From NCBI RefSeq assembly GCF_000264995.1, contig NW_006767438.1, forward strand, positions 1 through 64,000: a stretch of 64,000 nucleotides of DNA, written 5' to 3'. The translations under genes were made by a program, and so were the position numbers. Below the pieces are notes generated by a model. It ran no database searches and was not told the DNA's origin. It worked only from the letters and a program-made list of their open reading frames with translations. Below, one piece after another: positions 23,394-33,843 of this stretch (within the stretch, counting starts at the first letter, position 1; each line of letters starts with the position of its first letter). This DNA comes from Punctularia strigosozonata HHB-11173 SS5. Its lineage: Eukaryota; Basidiomycota; Agaricomycetes; Corticiales; Punctulariaceae.

Positions 23394-24113
23394 ATGTCGT
23401 CGCTCGCCGCTCGTCTCAAACCAACAGCCCTAGCGTATCATGGACGCTCTGGACTCCCTTCAGTGTGCGTACCTGTACTCAGGTTCACTGGACTGAAGAG
23501 CTTATGAACATCGAACCAATGACAGGACAGTCCTTCAAAGACGCTTGCTTAGCGAGTCCCCTTCCTCATTTGAGGAACGGCGCCTATCCGCTCCAGCATA
23601 TCTGCTGCGCACGAATGGATTGAATCCTGAGCAGATGGAGCTGCGCAAACACCCCTTTACTCCCTCCGCGCAGCGATGGCAAATCCCACTCGGTGACAAG
23701 GCGGGTATAAACAAGACGGGCATTCATTTCTGCCGCCTTCCTGCTGGAAACAAGAGCACGACGTTGCACTGGCATAGCACGGATGACGAATGGTTCTTCA
23801 TCTTGGAAGCTGGGCAGGACGCTATCGTGGACATCATGGAAGACGTTGGCGGTGACGGCCTACCTGAAAGTGAATTAGTCCGTCACTCAATCCAGAGGGG
23901 GGATTTCCTTGGTTTCCCTGCTGGCCCGCAGAACGCACACCGGTTTCACGCCGGAGATGCGGACCTTGTGTACCTGTGCGGGGGAAGTCGTGAAAAGGTG
24001 GACATCACCTACTATCCAGAGCTCGCGAAACGACTTGTCATCAACCGGGAAGGGACAACCAAGGCTTGGTCCATCAAAGACATCGACGTCAAGCCCCCAC
24101 AGGTCGATGATTG
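23394..24113 (+). CDS. single-domain cupin protein, possible mitochondrial presequence
   Basis: The open frame up to 24113 has no in-frame ATG at its 5' end until MELRKHPF at 23634. An upstream ATG at 23394 (MSSLAARLKPTALAYHGRSG) joins it in frame by an intron 23465-23525 (donor GTGCGT, acceptor ATGACAG). The N-terminus is then basic and lacks acidic residues over about 30 positions, like a mitochondrial presequence (inference). The cupin core is complete: TTLHWHSTDDEWFFILEAGQ gives motif 1 (His, His, Glu) and GDFLGFPAGPQNAHRF gives motif 2 with its His. The end is DLVYLCGGSREKVDITYYPE. The metal-binding set is present, so an enzyme or small-molecule binder is likely, substrate unknown. It is clearly homologous to the double-cupin gene at 55692-56774. 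Confidence 0.65.
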
Positions 24114-24256
24114 AGGAATCTGATTCGATGCCTATGATACAAATGTAATGGTACGATTGTCCGGGATCTGTATGCAGTCAAGAGCTTAAGTATATTACAG
24201 CGACGGGATGCAAAGCAATGCGAATGTACGACGGACGATGTCCTCACGCTCGGGTT

Positions 24257-27200
24257 TCAAGCCTCAGTATCGATGTTCGGCTTGCGCTCCTTCATCGTGA
24301 AACGACCCTTCAAACTATGGGCACCTTCTTCCATATTATCCTATGCAGATGTAAGCTTTGGTGCACAAGGAATCAATGGAGGCATACCTTAAGCCACTCC
24401 ATCGTTCTCGCTGGCTTTGCCTGCATTACGCCGCGATGGTCTCTGTGCAGTTCCTTTTCGTGTTCTTTCCACTCTTTGAACTTGCCTATCAGTCCCTTGT
24501 GCTTCTTATGATCTTCATCTTCATTTGCGCTCTCGCGGCCACCTGTCTCGTCACCACCGCCATCTTCCGCCTCCTGTTCGGGTGTGACCTCGTTATCAAC
24601 AGCGTCAGGGCCGACTTCGGTGTTAGATTGGCCGTTGGTGTGAACGTTTCCCTCCCCTAGACGGTATGAGACTTCCTCGGCGTCGCCCAGCGGACGCTCG
24701 GCAGCGGTCCCTTCTTGCTCAGGCTTTGCGGGTGGTAGGAATTCCGTGTGCTTGTGCTCCCCGGGAGTCCCTCCCTCCTTCGACTGCGTGTAACGTGTAT
24801 CGCCAACATGACCGCGCAAGCCAGCGGTTTCTTCCCTCTCCAGCTGATCGAACATGCCCTTCTTCTTCGCGACGCCGCTCTGCAGCAGCATTTTCTTGTG
24901 CGTGCTGCTCGACATGCCGGGAACGAAGGTGCAATCAAAGGTGAGTGTCCCCACGCGTTGAAGCTTGGACTTGTCATCGTCCCACATGCTCAGATCGCCG
25001 TCAGGAGGAGAATAATTACCCATGAGCAGATCGTAATCATCGTCGTCGTTTGTCCGCCAGACGGGCAAGTCTATCTTGGTCTCTGTGTTATCCACGAGGT
25101 CGCGGAGCCAAAGTACAGCCAAGCCCTGCAAGCTCTTGTGCAAAGGATTGACGTGCTTGAAGTGAACCGCTAGCACGGCGCCGTACCGCTCCTTGATGGG
25201 TAGAGACGCCTCCTCTTCAATGTGCCACACTGTGCGGCCGTCCTGGGTAGTTTCCGCCTTCTTTCGTGATATCTTCTCTGTCTCGCTCGATTTGGTACTT
25301 CGTAGCTGAAGTTCGCATTTGCGCAGATGTTCATCGTCCGAGTGAAGACTAATATCTCGCACTTCGAGCAAGCCGGAGTCGAAGCCGAGGAGGTTGGGAG
25401 GAAGCTTTGCTGCGACGGGCCTGAATAGCAAGCTGATCCGAATGCGACCCGTCCCCAAGCCGCGCTCGATGGAGTATGCGCGTGTGAGTTCGGAGGCGTT
25501 AATAAGGAGATCAGAAAGCTATCAAAGAAACTTGTTGTCAGTCTGGTGTAAATGTATGGGAAATGTCTGTCTTGCCTTCAGGAATACGACTCCAAGGATG
25601 GTGTCGTTCTCCCGCCTGCGCGCGTCTTTGACAGCAACCGTGACATGCGCTTGCCTCCAATCGCGCACAAAGCGTTCTGTACCGGCATTGAATGTCGGCG
25701 TACTGGTGATAGGCTTGACCCGAGTCTCGTAGACTATCTCATCGTTCAAAGATCTGTGGAAACCGGCGTTAGTTCATGCATTCCGGTGAGCATGAATTTT
25801 CCTGTTGCCCACATTGTGCAATACGACGACGGCAATCCCTCGCCCTCCTCGTTCGTCTCGTTCTGCTCATCCTGCCCTTTCTCACCCTCTTGCTTAGCCT
25901 TCTTCTCCCGCCCACTGGTCTTGATCGCCAGATCGCGGATCTCGTGCACTTGGACGCTAAGGATCCCGCTCGGCCACGCCGGGTCAGGTGGCGTCACCAG
26001 CACTGCCGCTTCCAGGTCGTTCAATGCCGTGGCGCGTGCCTCCTTGAAGTCGTTGGACTGCTTGAATTCGAGCGGGATGGCCGGATCAGACCCATCGGTC
26101 TTGAGCGTGGCGTTTGGCCAGGTCTTGCCGTAATATCCGACGGTGTACTCGATGGAACCGCGGCGGTGCTCCGAATCTGGGCTGTCCAAATGCGAGATGC
26201 GGCGGAAGGGCTTGCCTTTCTCGCGCATGAGCTCTGTGAACAATCCATTTTTCAGTCAAAGAAGCTACATGTGCAAGGAGAGTGACACCTTACCGAGAAT
26301 GTCGACGTTGACTATGCCCATCATATCATCCACACTCATCCGATCAGAGTCCCACAGCTGGATGCTTAGCTGCTCCCTCAACTTGATCATGTTGGCGTCG
26401 ACCAGCAGCACCGCCGTTTCTTCGTAAACAGGGTTTCTGTCCTTCTTGATTATTCGAGTCGAGTACAATGGCTTGCCAAGCCGAGAGTATGTCAGAGTGA
26501 CGTAGGGGTCTGCTGGACAGGTAAGTGAGCGAAGGTTCAGGGTCAAATAAAAAGGTTGACACTTGCCCGCAGAGCTGATAGCATCCGTCTTCTTGATGTT
26601 CATAGCTCGGTGTATATGCACCACCAAAACACCAATGGTCTCGGTATCTGAAATCAATGGGCCCGCGACATCATTCAACTGCCCAGCGCAATGAGAACAC
26701 GCAACATACCCTTCTTGATGTCGTCACCGCTCAGCAATTGCTGGAGGTCGAGCGTCAAACTCTTCGGAGCCACGTATTCTGCGGCAGCGGTGTTCATGGC
26801 GCTGGATATGAAGCCCGAGACAAACGGCAGGTTCATGACGTTGGGGAGTGCTTTGCTCAAAGCAACGACGGCAATATCAATCTTCGGCAGTCCCATGAGC
26901 GTGACCATCGTCGTCTTGATGCTGCAAAAGTCTTGAGCTCAGAAGGGCAACGATGAGCACAAAGGCACGCACAAAGGCGGATCGGGAATCAGTTGGATGC
27001 GAGCGCGCACAGTGCCGACAGCGCCGGTGAGCTCGACCCATATGGCTTAATTGTGTGAGCCTTGTGCGACAGACCACAGACAAAGTCATCACTCACGAAC
27101 TGGAACGGCCCATAGACCCTTCACGCCCATGAAGAACTCGATAAGCAAGCTATGCAGAGCCTTCAAGTTAGTACCCACCTCCAGCATGGACAACGTTACT

Positions 27201-28357
27201 CACTGAGCGTTATGCGCTTTACTGCTTGCAGTGGTGCCGCTAGGGAGCGCCTTGTACGCAAAGCCGATTTCGATGTTGATGTGGTCGCCATCGAGCTGCT
27301 CCCGCTCCTCGTCGCCGAGGGAATCCATCGTCGCCACGTCGTGCTTAGCATCAGGAAGGGACCTGATAGAAGTAACACGAAGCGCATTGGAGCCCAGGCC
27401 GATATCGCGTATGCGGACCATGTCCTACATTGTCGGAATAGTCAGCACGTGGAGAATGCAAGGAAGACAGGTGCACCTACTATGAAGGACGGCACGGAAG
27501 CTTGCATGATGTCCTCAAGCATGTCCACGGCACCGGCGAAGCTAACGATATCGTCAGTTATGAACGATGTATATCCGAGGGGTACTTACATATCCGTATT
27601 CATTATTGGCCATACGCCCCGGAGAAGTGCGTTCAGCCATTCTGCACTCTCCTTCGTGCGTTCCTCGTCAGAGACATTGCCGTCGCCATCTACGTCGGAC
27701 CCGGCTTTCAAGCCACGCATACGCTCCGCGTGCCATACACGGGCATCGAAATCGAACCGAACGCTCTTTTGCAGGCGAAATAGGAGGGTATATGCAACTA
27801 TGGAAGGCGGGATGAGCGAAAGGAGCGTGTTGAGGAAACGATGTTGGGAGACGACCGGAAGGGGCAATGCTTGGAAGAGGAGGGCGGAGGTTATGTATGA
27901 AAGGCCTATTGCCACGGCAGTATTTGCGGTGGTGTTGTATGCGTGCTGTCCGTACTGCTTCCAATCTACACGGCATTGTTGATGAACAACACGGAAAAGC
28001 GGACGGATATGTGTTATGAGGCTCACCAGGTGGTGGGTAATCTGTCTTCAACACGTTTTCGCCCTTGTTTCTCGTGTCGGGCTCTTCGTCCTGCGAATTC
28101 CTGAGATCCACCTCCTCGCCCGTGGTCGGGTCCGTGACGCGCATGGCCTTGCCCTTGGCCATCTTGCCCGCGCGTTTCGCAGTGTCCTTCTGTTCGCTCT
28201 GTTGTTGAGACGCCTGAACTTGCTGCGCTTTCGCTTCTGTCGCGCGCTGCGGGTCAATGAGGCCCTTGACGCTCGTGACGACCTTCGGGATCGGGTTGGC
28301 CGCGGAGTAGGGCTCGCCAAGGCGGTGGTTGTCGGGCGTGTCTTTATTGTCTGCCAT
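24257..28357 (-). CDS. tricalbin-like SMP/C2-domain protein, Mug190 type
   Basis: Minus-strand gene of about ten exons starting MADNKDTPDNHRLGEPYSAA. An N-terminal hydrophilic, Lys/Gln-rich region is followed by a helical hairpin (VAIGLSYITSALLFQALPLP, LNTLLSLIPPSIVAYTLLFR). An SMP lipid-transfer domain comes next: AEWLNALLRGVWPIMNTDM then FAGAVDMLEDIMQASVPSFI, DMVRIRDIGLGSNALRVTSI and FAYKALPSG. C2 domains follow: LVVHIHRAMNIKKTD with DPYVTLTYSRLGKPLYSTRI and ILSVQVHEIRDLAIKT. The long C-terminal domain (LRDLVDNTETKIDLPVW) ends in a charged Lys/Glu tail and, after a last intron (24387-24341), a short exon ending PNIDTEA. This domain set matches S. pombe Mug190 and tricalbins, which sit at ER-plasma membrane contact sites and move lipids. 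Confident family call. Confidence 0.8.
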
Positions 28358-29190
28358 CGTTCGGCGCTAAGCGCTGTGCCGTGTGGCGGGGGTGATGATA
28401 CGGTGTGAGGAGGAGGTGTCGTTACCCCATCGTGTATATATTTCCGTTACTTTTGCACCGTGCAATCGACGTCATGCAGAAGGTGTGACGCGCCACGACC
28501 TTCCGCGCAGGCGTGCATCGGCTTTCAAGAACACGCACGCAGTACTGAATATTGTAGTGAAATGTGGGCAACAATTCTGAGGAGAGGTCGTCCAAGCTTT
28601 GGCTATCGGTCTTGCATGACGACCGGTGGTCCCTGCCAACGTCCCAAAATAGACATCCCAGGGGCGGGGTGGCGGTGCCAATGTCGTGCAAACAGTGATC
28701 TTGGCCATGGGCGACACATCGTCGCTCTGTGCTATCACTTGCTTGAATTGTTCAATCCCAGATAGACCTGATTCGTGGATGTGGACCGCTCTGATTCTCT
28801 CTGAGGACAACCATGAACCTGACCCGCTGTATCCGAGGCGCCCGGGAAGGCAACGAGTCCTTGCCAGCAGTTTCACAGCTCCGCCGCAGAAGGCCGCGTA
28901 GTAATTGATATCGAAACATGTATCAAGGCTTCTCTTCCGGATCGTCTATCAGGCCACTCACCGACGATACACGACCATGTCATAAACCCTGGCTACCATA
29001 GTTCACGAGACTGCGGTCGGGTGAAGACAGACAGGGATCTGCGTTACTGTTAGGTTCATTCTCTACCGCTGCTCGACTGAGCTGTAGAGCCGTGGACTGC
29101 TGTACACTGCAATTCTCTCCTCAAACGAGGTCCGTTCTGAATGCAGGTCTTCGCCCGATTAATGGGCGCTGAACCACTGATGTGCTTTCG
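28358..29190. other. intergenic
   Basis: Divergent promoter region between the Mug190-like gene (minus) and the SOD gene (plus). A few open frames up to 134 codons on the minus strand have no motifs or splice context. Confidence 0.5.
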
Positions 29191-29198
29191 TTCGCTAC

Positions 29199-29207
29199 AT
29201 AAAACCC
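29199..29207 (+). promoter_or_regulatory. TATA-like element of the SOD gene
   Basis: CATAAAACC, about 85 bases upstream of the ATG at 29289. Confidence 0.3.
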
Positions 29208-29288
29208 TCGAAGAGAGGGCGATTGCAAACCCCATTGTGTCTACCTCAACTTACAGTTTGACGCATCTCACCGGTACCGCACAGGAGC

Positions 29289-30181
29289 ATGAAGATCTGG
29301 TCCTCGCATCTGACCCTGGCTGGCGTTGCCGTATCCTCGTCTGCGACGTACAACCCGTCGTACAGTCCATCGTACAGTCCGCCATACAACACGTCGTGCA
29401 GCAACTCGTATGACCCCGACTCCGTCAACGCGTCCATCCCCAGCTACATCGACCCCGTTCTTCAATCCGTAGCCGCCGATCCTCCTACGAGTGTGTCGAT
29501 CGCCTCGGCGAGCTTCACCAACGGCATTCGCACGCTCCCCGGTGCCGTGTTCAACTTTACAGAGCTAGTAGGCACGACCACGGGGAACTTGACAGTACTC
29601 AAGATCGACTTCGAGTTTCCCGTGAGCACTCGATTCACGATTCCGTGTTATCCGTCATCTCACTGCTTGGCAGATCAATCTAACCTCAACAAACAACATC
29701 TTTGCGTATCATGTTCACGAGTTCCCGATCTCTGCCGGTGACGATACTTGTCTGAGCGCTGGAGGACACTTCGATCCTTTCCTGGTCAGTCATTCAAACA
29801 CCAACGGTGGTTCTATAAGTAGACCTGATTCTCCCAACCACAGGCAAATGGCACTGAGGGCCTAGTCAACTCGACGCTATCGCCGGGCCTGTACCACCCC
29901 TCACAAGGTAACCTCTCCACCTTCCAGCTTGGAGACCTTGCGGGAAAATACGGTGTCTTAACCACCGTGGACGGCACTGTTCCGCCGCGCACGATCTACG
30001 ACCACTACCGTAAGTCCTTCCCACCTCCCCTCGGCGGGATTTGACCCAACCTAATTGTAACCGCTACGCAGTCCGTTTGACGGGAAACTTTTCCGTCGTT
30101 GGCCGCTCAGTGGTTGTACACGATGCACCCACTGACATCCGCCTCGCGTGCGGCAACATCACCTTACACCCTCTTGATTAA
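29289..30181 (+). CDS. extracellular Cu/Zn superoxide dismutase-like protein
   Basis: Start MKIWSSHLTLAGVAVSSSAT is a signal peptide. A Tyr/Pro/Ser-rich stretch (YNPSYSPSYSPPYNTSCSNS) follows. Four exons join in frame. The metal ligands of the Cu/Zn SOD fold are all recognisable: AYHVHEFPIS (two Cu His), CLSAGGHFDPF (bridging His), LYHPSQGNLS (Zn His), LGDLAGKYG (Zn Asp) and VVVHDAPTDI (Cu His). The disulfide Cys pair (DDTCLSAGG and RLACGNI) and the active-site Arg in DIRLACG are present. The end is LHPLD at 30181 without GPI or membrane segment, so the protein is probably secreted. It likely removes superoxide outside the cell. The insert and long loops resemble the SOD5-like extracellular class rather than cytosolic SOD1. 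Confidence 0.8.
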
Positions 30182-30655
30182 TCACTGTCATCACTTGAGC
30201 GAGGATGGTTACCTTACATGCTCCGGGACCGGAATTCAGGCCTGCACACTAGCAGCGTGATGATTGTTGGAGCGTCCCGACGGCTACGGGTCTCTTATGC
30301 CTCGTGCTGTTACGAAATCTTGAACGGACTGGAGCTGCTTTCATAAACATAGTATGTACCGCATCTCTGCGTATGGACTCATCAAGGATGTTAGCAAGAT
30401 CTACTTAGCACCATATTTATTGTCCCGCATATATTAAGGTTCTACCACGAACGAGTAGCAGCCAATAGCCAGCCATGCTAACCATGTCCAAAGTGACTTG
30501 AGTTGACGATCCTTGTCAGGAACGGGTTGTGTGCCATCGCGAAGTGTCAAGGTTTGGGACCAATCAAAGATTCATGAGTGCCGTATGCGAATTATAGACA
30601 ATCAAACGTGGCTGAATGTTCTTAGAGAGTCCGTAATCCGTGCTCCAAGCCCCAC
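30182..30655. other. intergenic, converging 3' ends
   Basis: No gene. Contains the 3' regions of the SOD gene (plus) and the small secreted protein gene (minus). Confidence 0.5.
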
Positions 30656-31234
30656 TTAAGACGATGTCTCGATCTGGAGGTCGAAACCGACGCCGCCCTG
30701 GACGTACACTGGGCTGCCGTCGGTACCGTTGATGGGGTAGATGATGTACATGATTGGGGTGTACACCGCGCCCTCGACGTAGAACGCGTGAGGGATCTGT
30801 AGAGCACACCGGTGAGCTCATCACAATTTCCTTGCAAGAGCGACCAACGAAAGGACGTACCGTCACGTTGGCAACATCGATAGGGGAATCGGCGGTGCCG
30901 GTGAACTGGTGGCGGGCAAGCAGAATCGGGGCCTCAAAGCCGTTGTTGTTGTTCACAACCTCGAGCCTGTAGTCAACCCACTCCGGGATGATGCCGCGGC
31001 TGAACGAGCAGCTAAAGTTGGCGACAATGGAGACCTCCTGCGTTAGCCTAAGCGTTAGAGCTCGTCGAGAAGCAGATGAGGGTAGTTTGAACGAACATCA
31101 CCGGGAGCAGCAGTCGAAGGAGTGGCTATGGCGTTGCCGAAACGCGCTGCCTCGGGGCAGAACCCTGCCTGAGCCGCTGCCATGAGGGGCGCGATGGCAG
31201 CGAGGGTCGCAGCGAACACGGTCTTGAACTGCAT
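30656..31234 (-). CDS. small secreted protein, unknown function
   Basis: Start MQFKTVFAATLAAIAPLMAA at 31234 is a signal peptide, followed by QAGFCPEAARFGNAIATPST. Exon 1 is joined to exon 2 by a GTTCGT donor (after APGD) and a CGCAG acceptor, giving EVSIVANFSCSFSRGIIPEW. Exon 3 follows a GTACGT intron and starts IPHAFYVEGAVYTPIMYI, ending FDLQIETSS. Total is about 160 residues. Two Cys are visible and the chain is beta-rich (QFTGTADSPIDVANVTI). The family, small secreted proteins of mushrooms, has no known function. A TATAAAAG element stands about 90 bases upstream. Confidence 0.7.
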
Positions 31235-31318
31235 GGTGGTCGTAAAAGGTGAAGGTAGGCTTGTTGAGAGGCTGTTTGAGTCGGAAGTGACTTGCTCATT
31301 TCTGCAGATGCAGGACAC

Positions 31319-31326
31319 CTTTTATA
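31319..31326 (-). promoter_or_regulatory. TATA box of the small secreted protein gene
   Basis: TATAAAAG on the minus strand, 85-92 bases upstream of the ATG at 31234. Confidence 0.5.
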
Positions 31327-31329
31327 CGC

Positions 31330-32090
31330 CTGTGGCGACTTCAAGGACCTCCGTCACGACGGCGGGGTATTTGATCCGCATCACAGGTTGCGCCTAGGTC
31401 GGGTTCCAAGCGGCCATCATACTCCGTGGCCGATGCGACTTCGACAAGTCGCCGCGAAGAGGTCTTACACGCCCAAGCAACTGTTTGGCGATGCACTAGG
31501 AAATCGGACTTTAACACCATCCGCTTTGGCTCTGCATGTTACGCAAGAGTCTCAATTTCTGGGCCTACCACCTACAAGCCACCCGAGACCAAGCCGCGAT
31601 CTGAGAGAGCATTAATGTTGATTTGACAAGGTCGTGTGAGTGAGCAACGGATGTGCACGTAAAGAATCCCAAAAAGGCAGGTTGAGCATCGCCCACTCTA
31701 CAAAGCGGGCAGAAGCTCCGGAGTGAAGATCCGGCACCCGTTGCCGCGGGCGGTTGTGCCATTCGAATACCCCTGATTTGCCCGGACGTAAGTAACGTGC
31801 TGAGTACTGGCCGGTGGACAGTGAAGGACTCGCGATTCGTGATGAACATCGCACGACACGTCCAGCTGGTCACCAAGGCCTGCCAGAGGCGATGCGATAC
31901 ATTCCTTAGGTCAAGTATGGTTTATGGAAATAGGAGGTATCCTGAGCGTCCGTCCATGTCAACATCGTCAAGAAACAAGGGTCCGGCAGGAAATCAATTG
32001 TGCCGGGAGAGGTTTCCAGGAAATCAATCAGGCTCTTGTGGACGAGCAAACGAAAGAGTCCAACAAAAGGAAAGCTGCCAGCGATGGTCC
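31330..32090. other. intergenic
   Basis: No gene motifs. The open frames here are shadows or short. Confidence 0.5.
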
Positions 32091-32092
32091 AA

Positions 32093-32859
32093 TCACCCAT
32101 AAACCCTGTACCCAAGCTCAGCCCATCCCCATACTTCTGGATACGCGTCCGCGAAATCGTGCACGCGTTCGAGCCCCTTCTTCCTGAAGTCGAAGTCAAG
32201 CCACTTCGCTTTATGGGGCTTGACGCCGGCATCAACGCAGATTTCCACCAGCTGCGCGATGTCGTCCGCATCGGTATGGACCTTCTCCTGGAAGTCCATC
32301 CTGGGTGAAGCGAGGTGGTCCGACCAGCCCTGCAGCTTGAGCAGAAGCAGCGGCTCGAGCGGCATAACTGGCAACGATCGGATATCCTCGACCCCAAATG
32401 GATGCCGGTAGACGACCCGCGGCGTCGGGATCCACGGTATGTCCATGGTGCCGGGAAGGAGGATGTCCACTTTACAGGCACGCCGTTCGGCATTGCGCGC
32501 CGAACGAAGGGTGTACCAAAGCACCTCGTAGTTGTTACGAGGGTTGGCTGATGGTACGAGGTAGAAGCTGCCGTCTTCGTTGACGAGCATGTACTTGAGC
32601 TCTTCTGAATCGTACTGATCGGTCATCACAACCATATCGACATCCTGGAAGGCAACCCCTCAACACTAGAACTCGAGATATATATGAGGTAACGCACGTT
32701 GGGTCGCCGATCTATACCCCAGAGTGCGCAAGCGGTACTCCCAAATAGGCAGACAGGGAGTCCATGGTCCTCGAAGATGTTCGCGGCAACTTGAGCAACG
32801 TCGTATATTTCTCGACGAGTAGGAGGCCCTCGGGGGCCGTTTCTCCTTCCCCTGGTCAT
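32093..32859 (-). CDS. nucleotidyltransferase-fold protein, unknown function
   Basis: Exon 1 from ATG at 32859 (MTRGRRNGPRGPPTRREIYD) to 32698 and exon 2 from 32644 to 32093. The intron has a GTGCGT donor and a CCTTCCAG acceptor, and the join restores RRPNDVDMVVMT. Together this gives GLPVCLFGSTACALWGI followed by NDVDMVV, the Gly-Ser then Asp-x-Asp pattern of the nucleotidyltransferase superfamily (MNT/Pol beta-like). The rest contains EVLWYTLRSARNAERRACKV, EPLLLLKLQGWSDHL and LDFDFRKKGLERVHDF, and total length is about 235 residues. A later family member with the same layout is known in mushroom genomes, mostly as hypothetical proteins. The substrate is unknown and I do not claim tRNA or antibiotic modification. 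Confidence 0.55.
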
Positions 32860-33843
32860 TCCCACTGAGAGGGATATGTAGCAGGGAGAGGCAGCATGTT
32901 CAACGCATGCAGGATCCCCGTGGGTGCGCGAACCGCCAGCGGCACCAAAGCGGCTCAAGGAGCTCGAAGAGGATCAAGGCAGGATCAAAGCTTGCTGAAC
33001 GCGGTCCCTCACGTGGTGTGGCTATGCTGGGCTATTGTTAGAGATCGTTTGCCACTGCCATGTTCGTTATGTAACGGGCAGGGCCCGAAACCTCGAAGAC
33101 TGAGAGCTGAGTGAAGAACGAGAAAGGCCAAGGGCCTGCGAGTACTGGCGTTGCTGAGACGAAGAGATAAGTACAAAGTCGCGAGCAACAGGACTAATGC
33201 GCTGACTAAGCTATGCGGGCGCGAGGAATCCAGATACAACACAACATGTACATAGTAATACTCATAGAATGGCCGTAGTAACTAATAGTCCATAGTATAT
33301 AAGTAATCTGCGAGTAGCCCATAGTACCTACGAGTGACCGTGTGGGGGACAAAGGCCATGACCCTCACACGTTAATCTAAACCCTCGAGGTGTTGTGGAT
33401 CCAATGCATGACTTGCCGGTTGCTTGGCACTTGTAGCTCCATTCTCGCCTCGTTTGACTTCCGCGTATTCTCCTCGTGCCTGCTTCTTGGGCCTCATTGT
33501 CGCAAAGTGGCGTATGGAGGTATACCCAACGCTCATACCTGGGAATGGATCTTGCTGTGCTGGCCGGGTTACGCCACGATGGGTAGAATGACTGTCTCCC
33601 GAGAACTAGGTCCCTGCTTGCTTTGGCCCGAACACGCCTGCACGCACGCTCGTGGGGAAACGTGCGCCTGAAGAACGATGGCGAAGTTGCACGATGGTAA
33701 TAAGTTATCCCAATCCTGGACCTCTTTCATTCTTTGGGGAGTATCAGCTGTCTTTTAAACCTCGCTGCATACCACAACTCATGAATACGGCGTTTCGATT
33801 TGGATATATTATACGGATCCTGCGACACTGCTGTACGACGGAC
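32860..33843. other. intergenic, with a short degenerate repeat
   Basis: No supportable gene. Between about 33247 and 33345 copies of a CATAGTA-like motif recur (CATAGTAAT, CATAGTATATAAG, CATAGTACCTA), a degenerate simple pattern. Confidence 0.45.
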
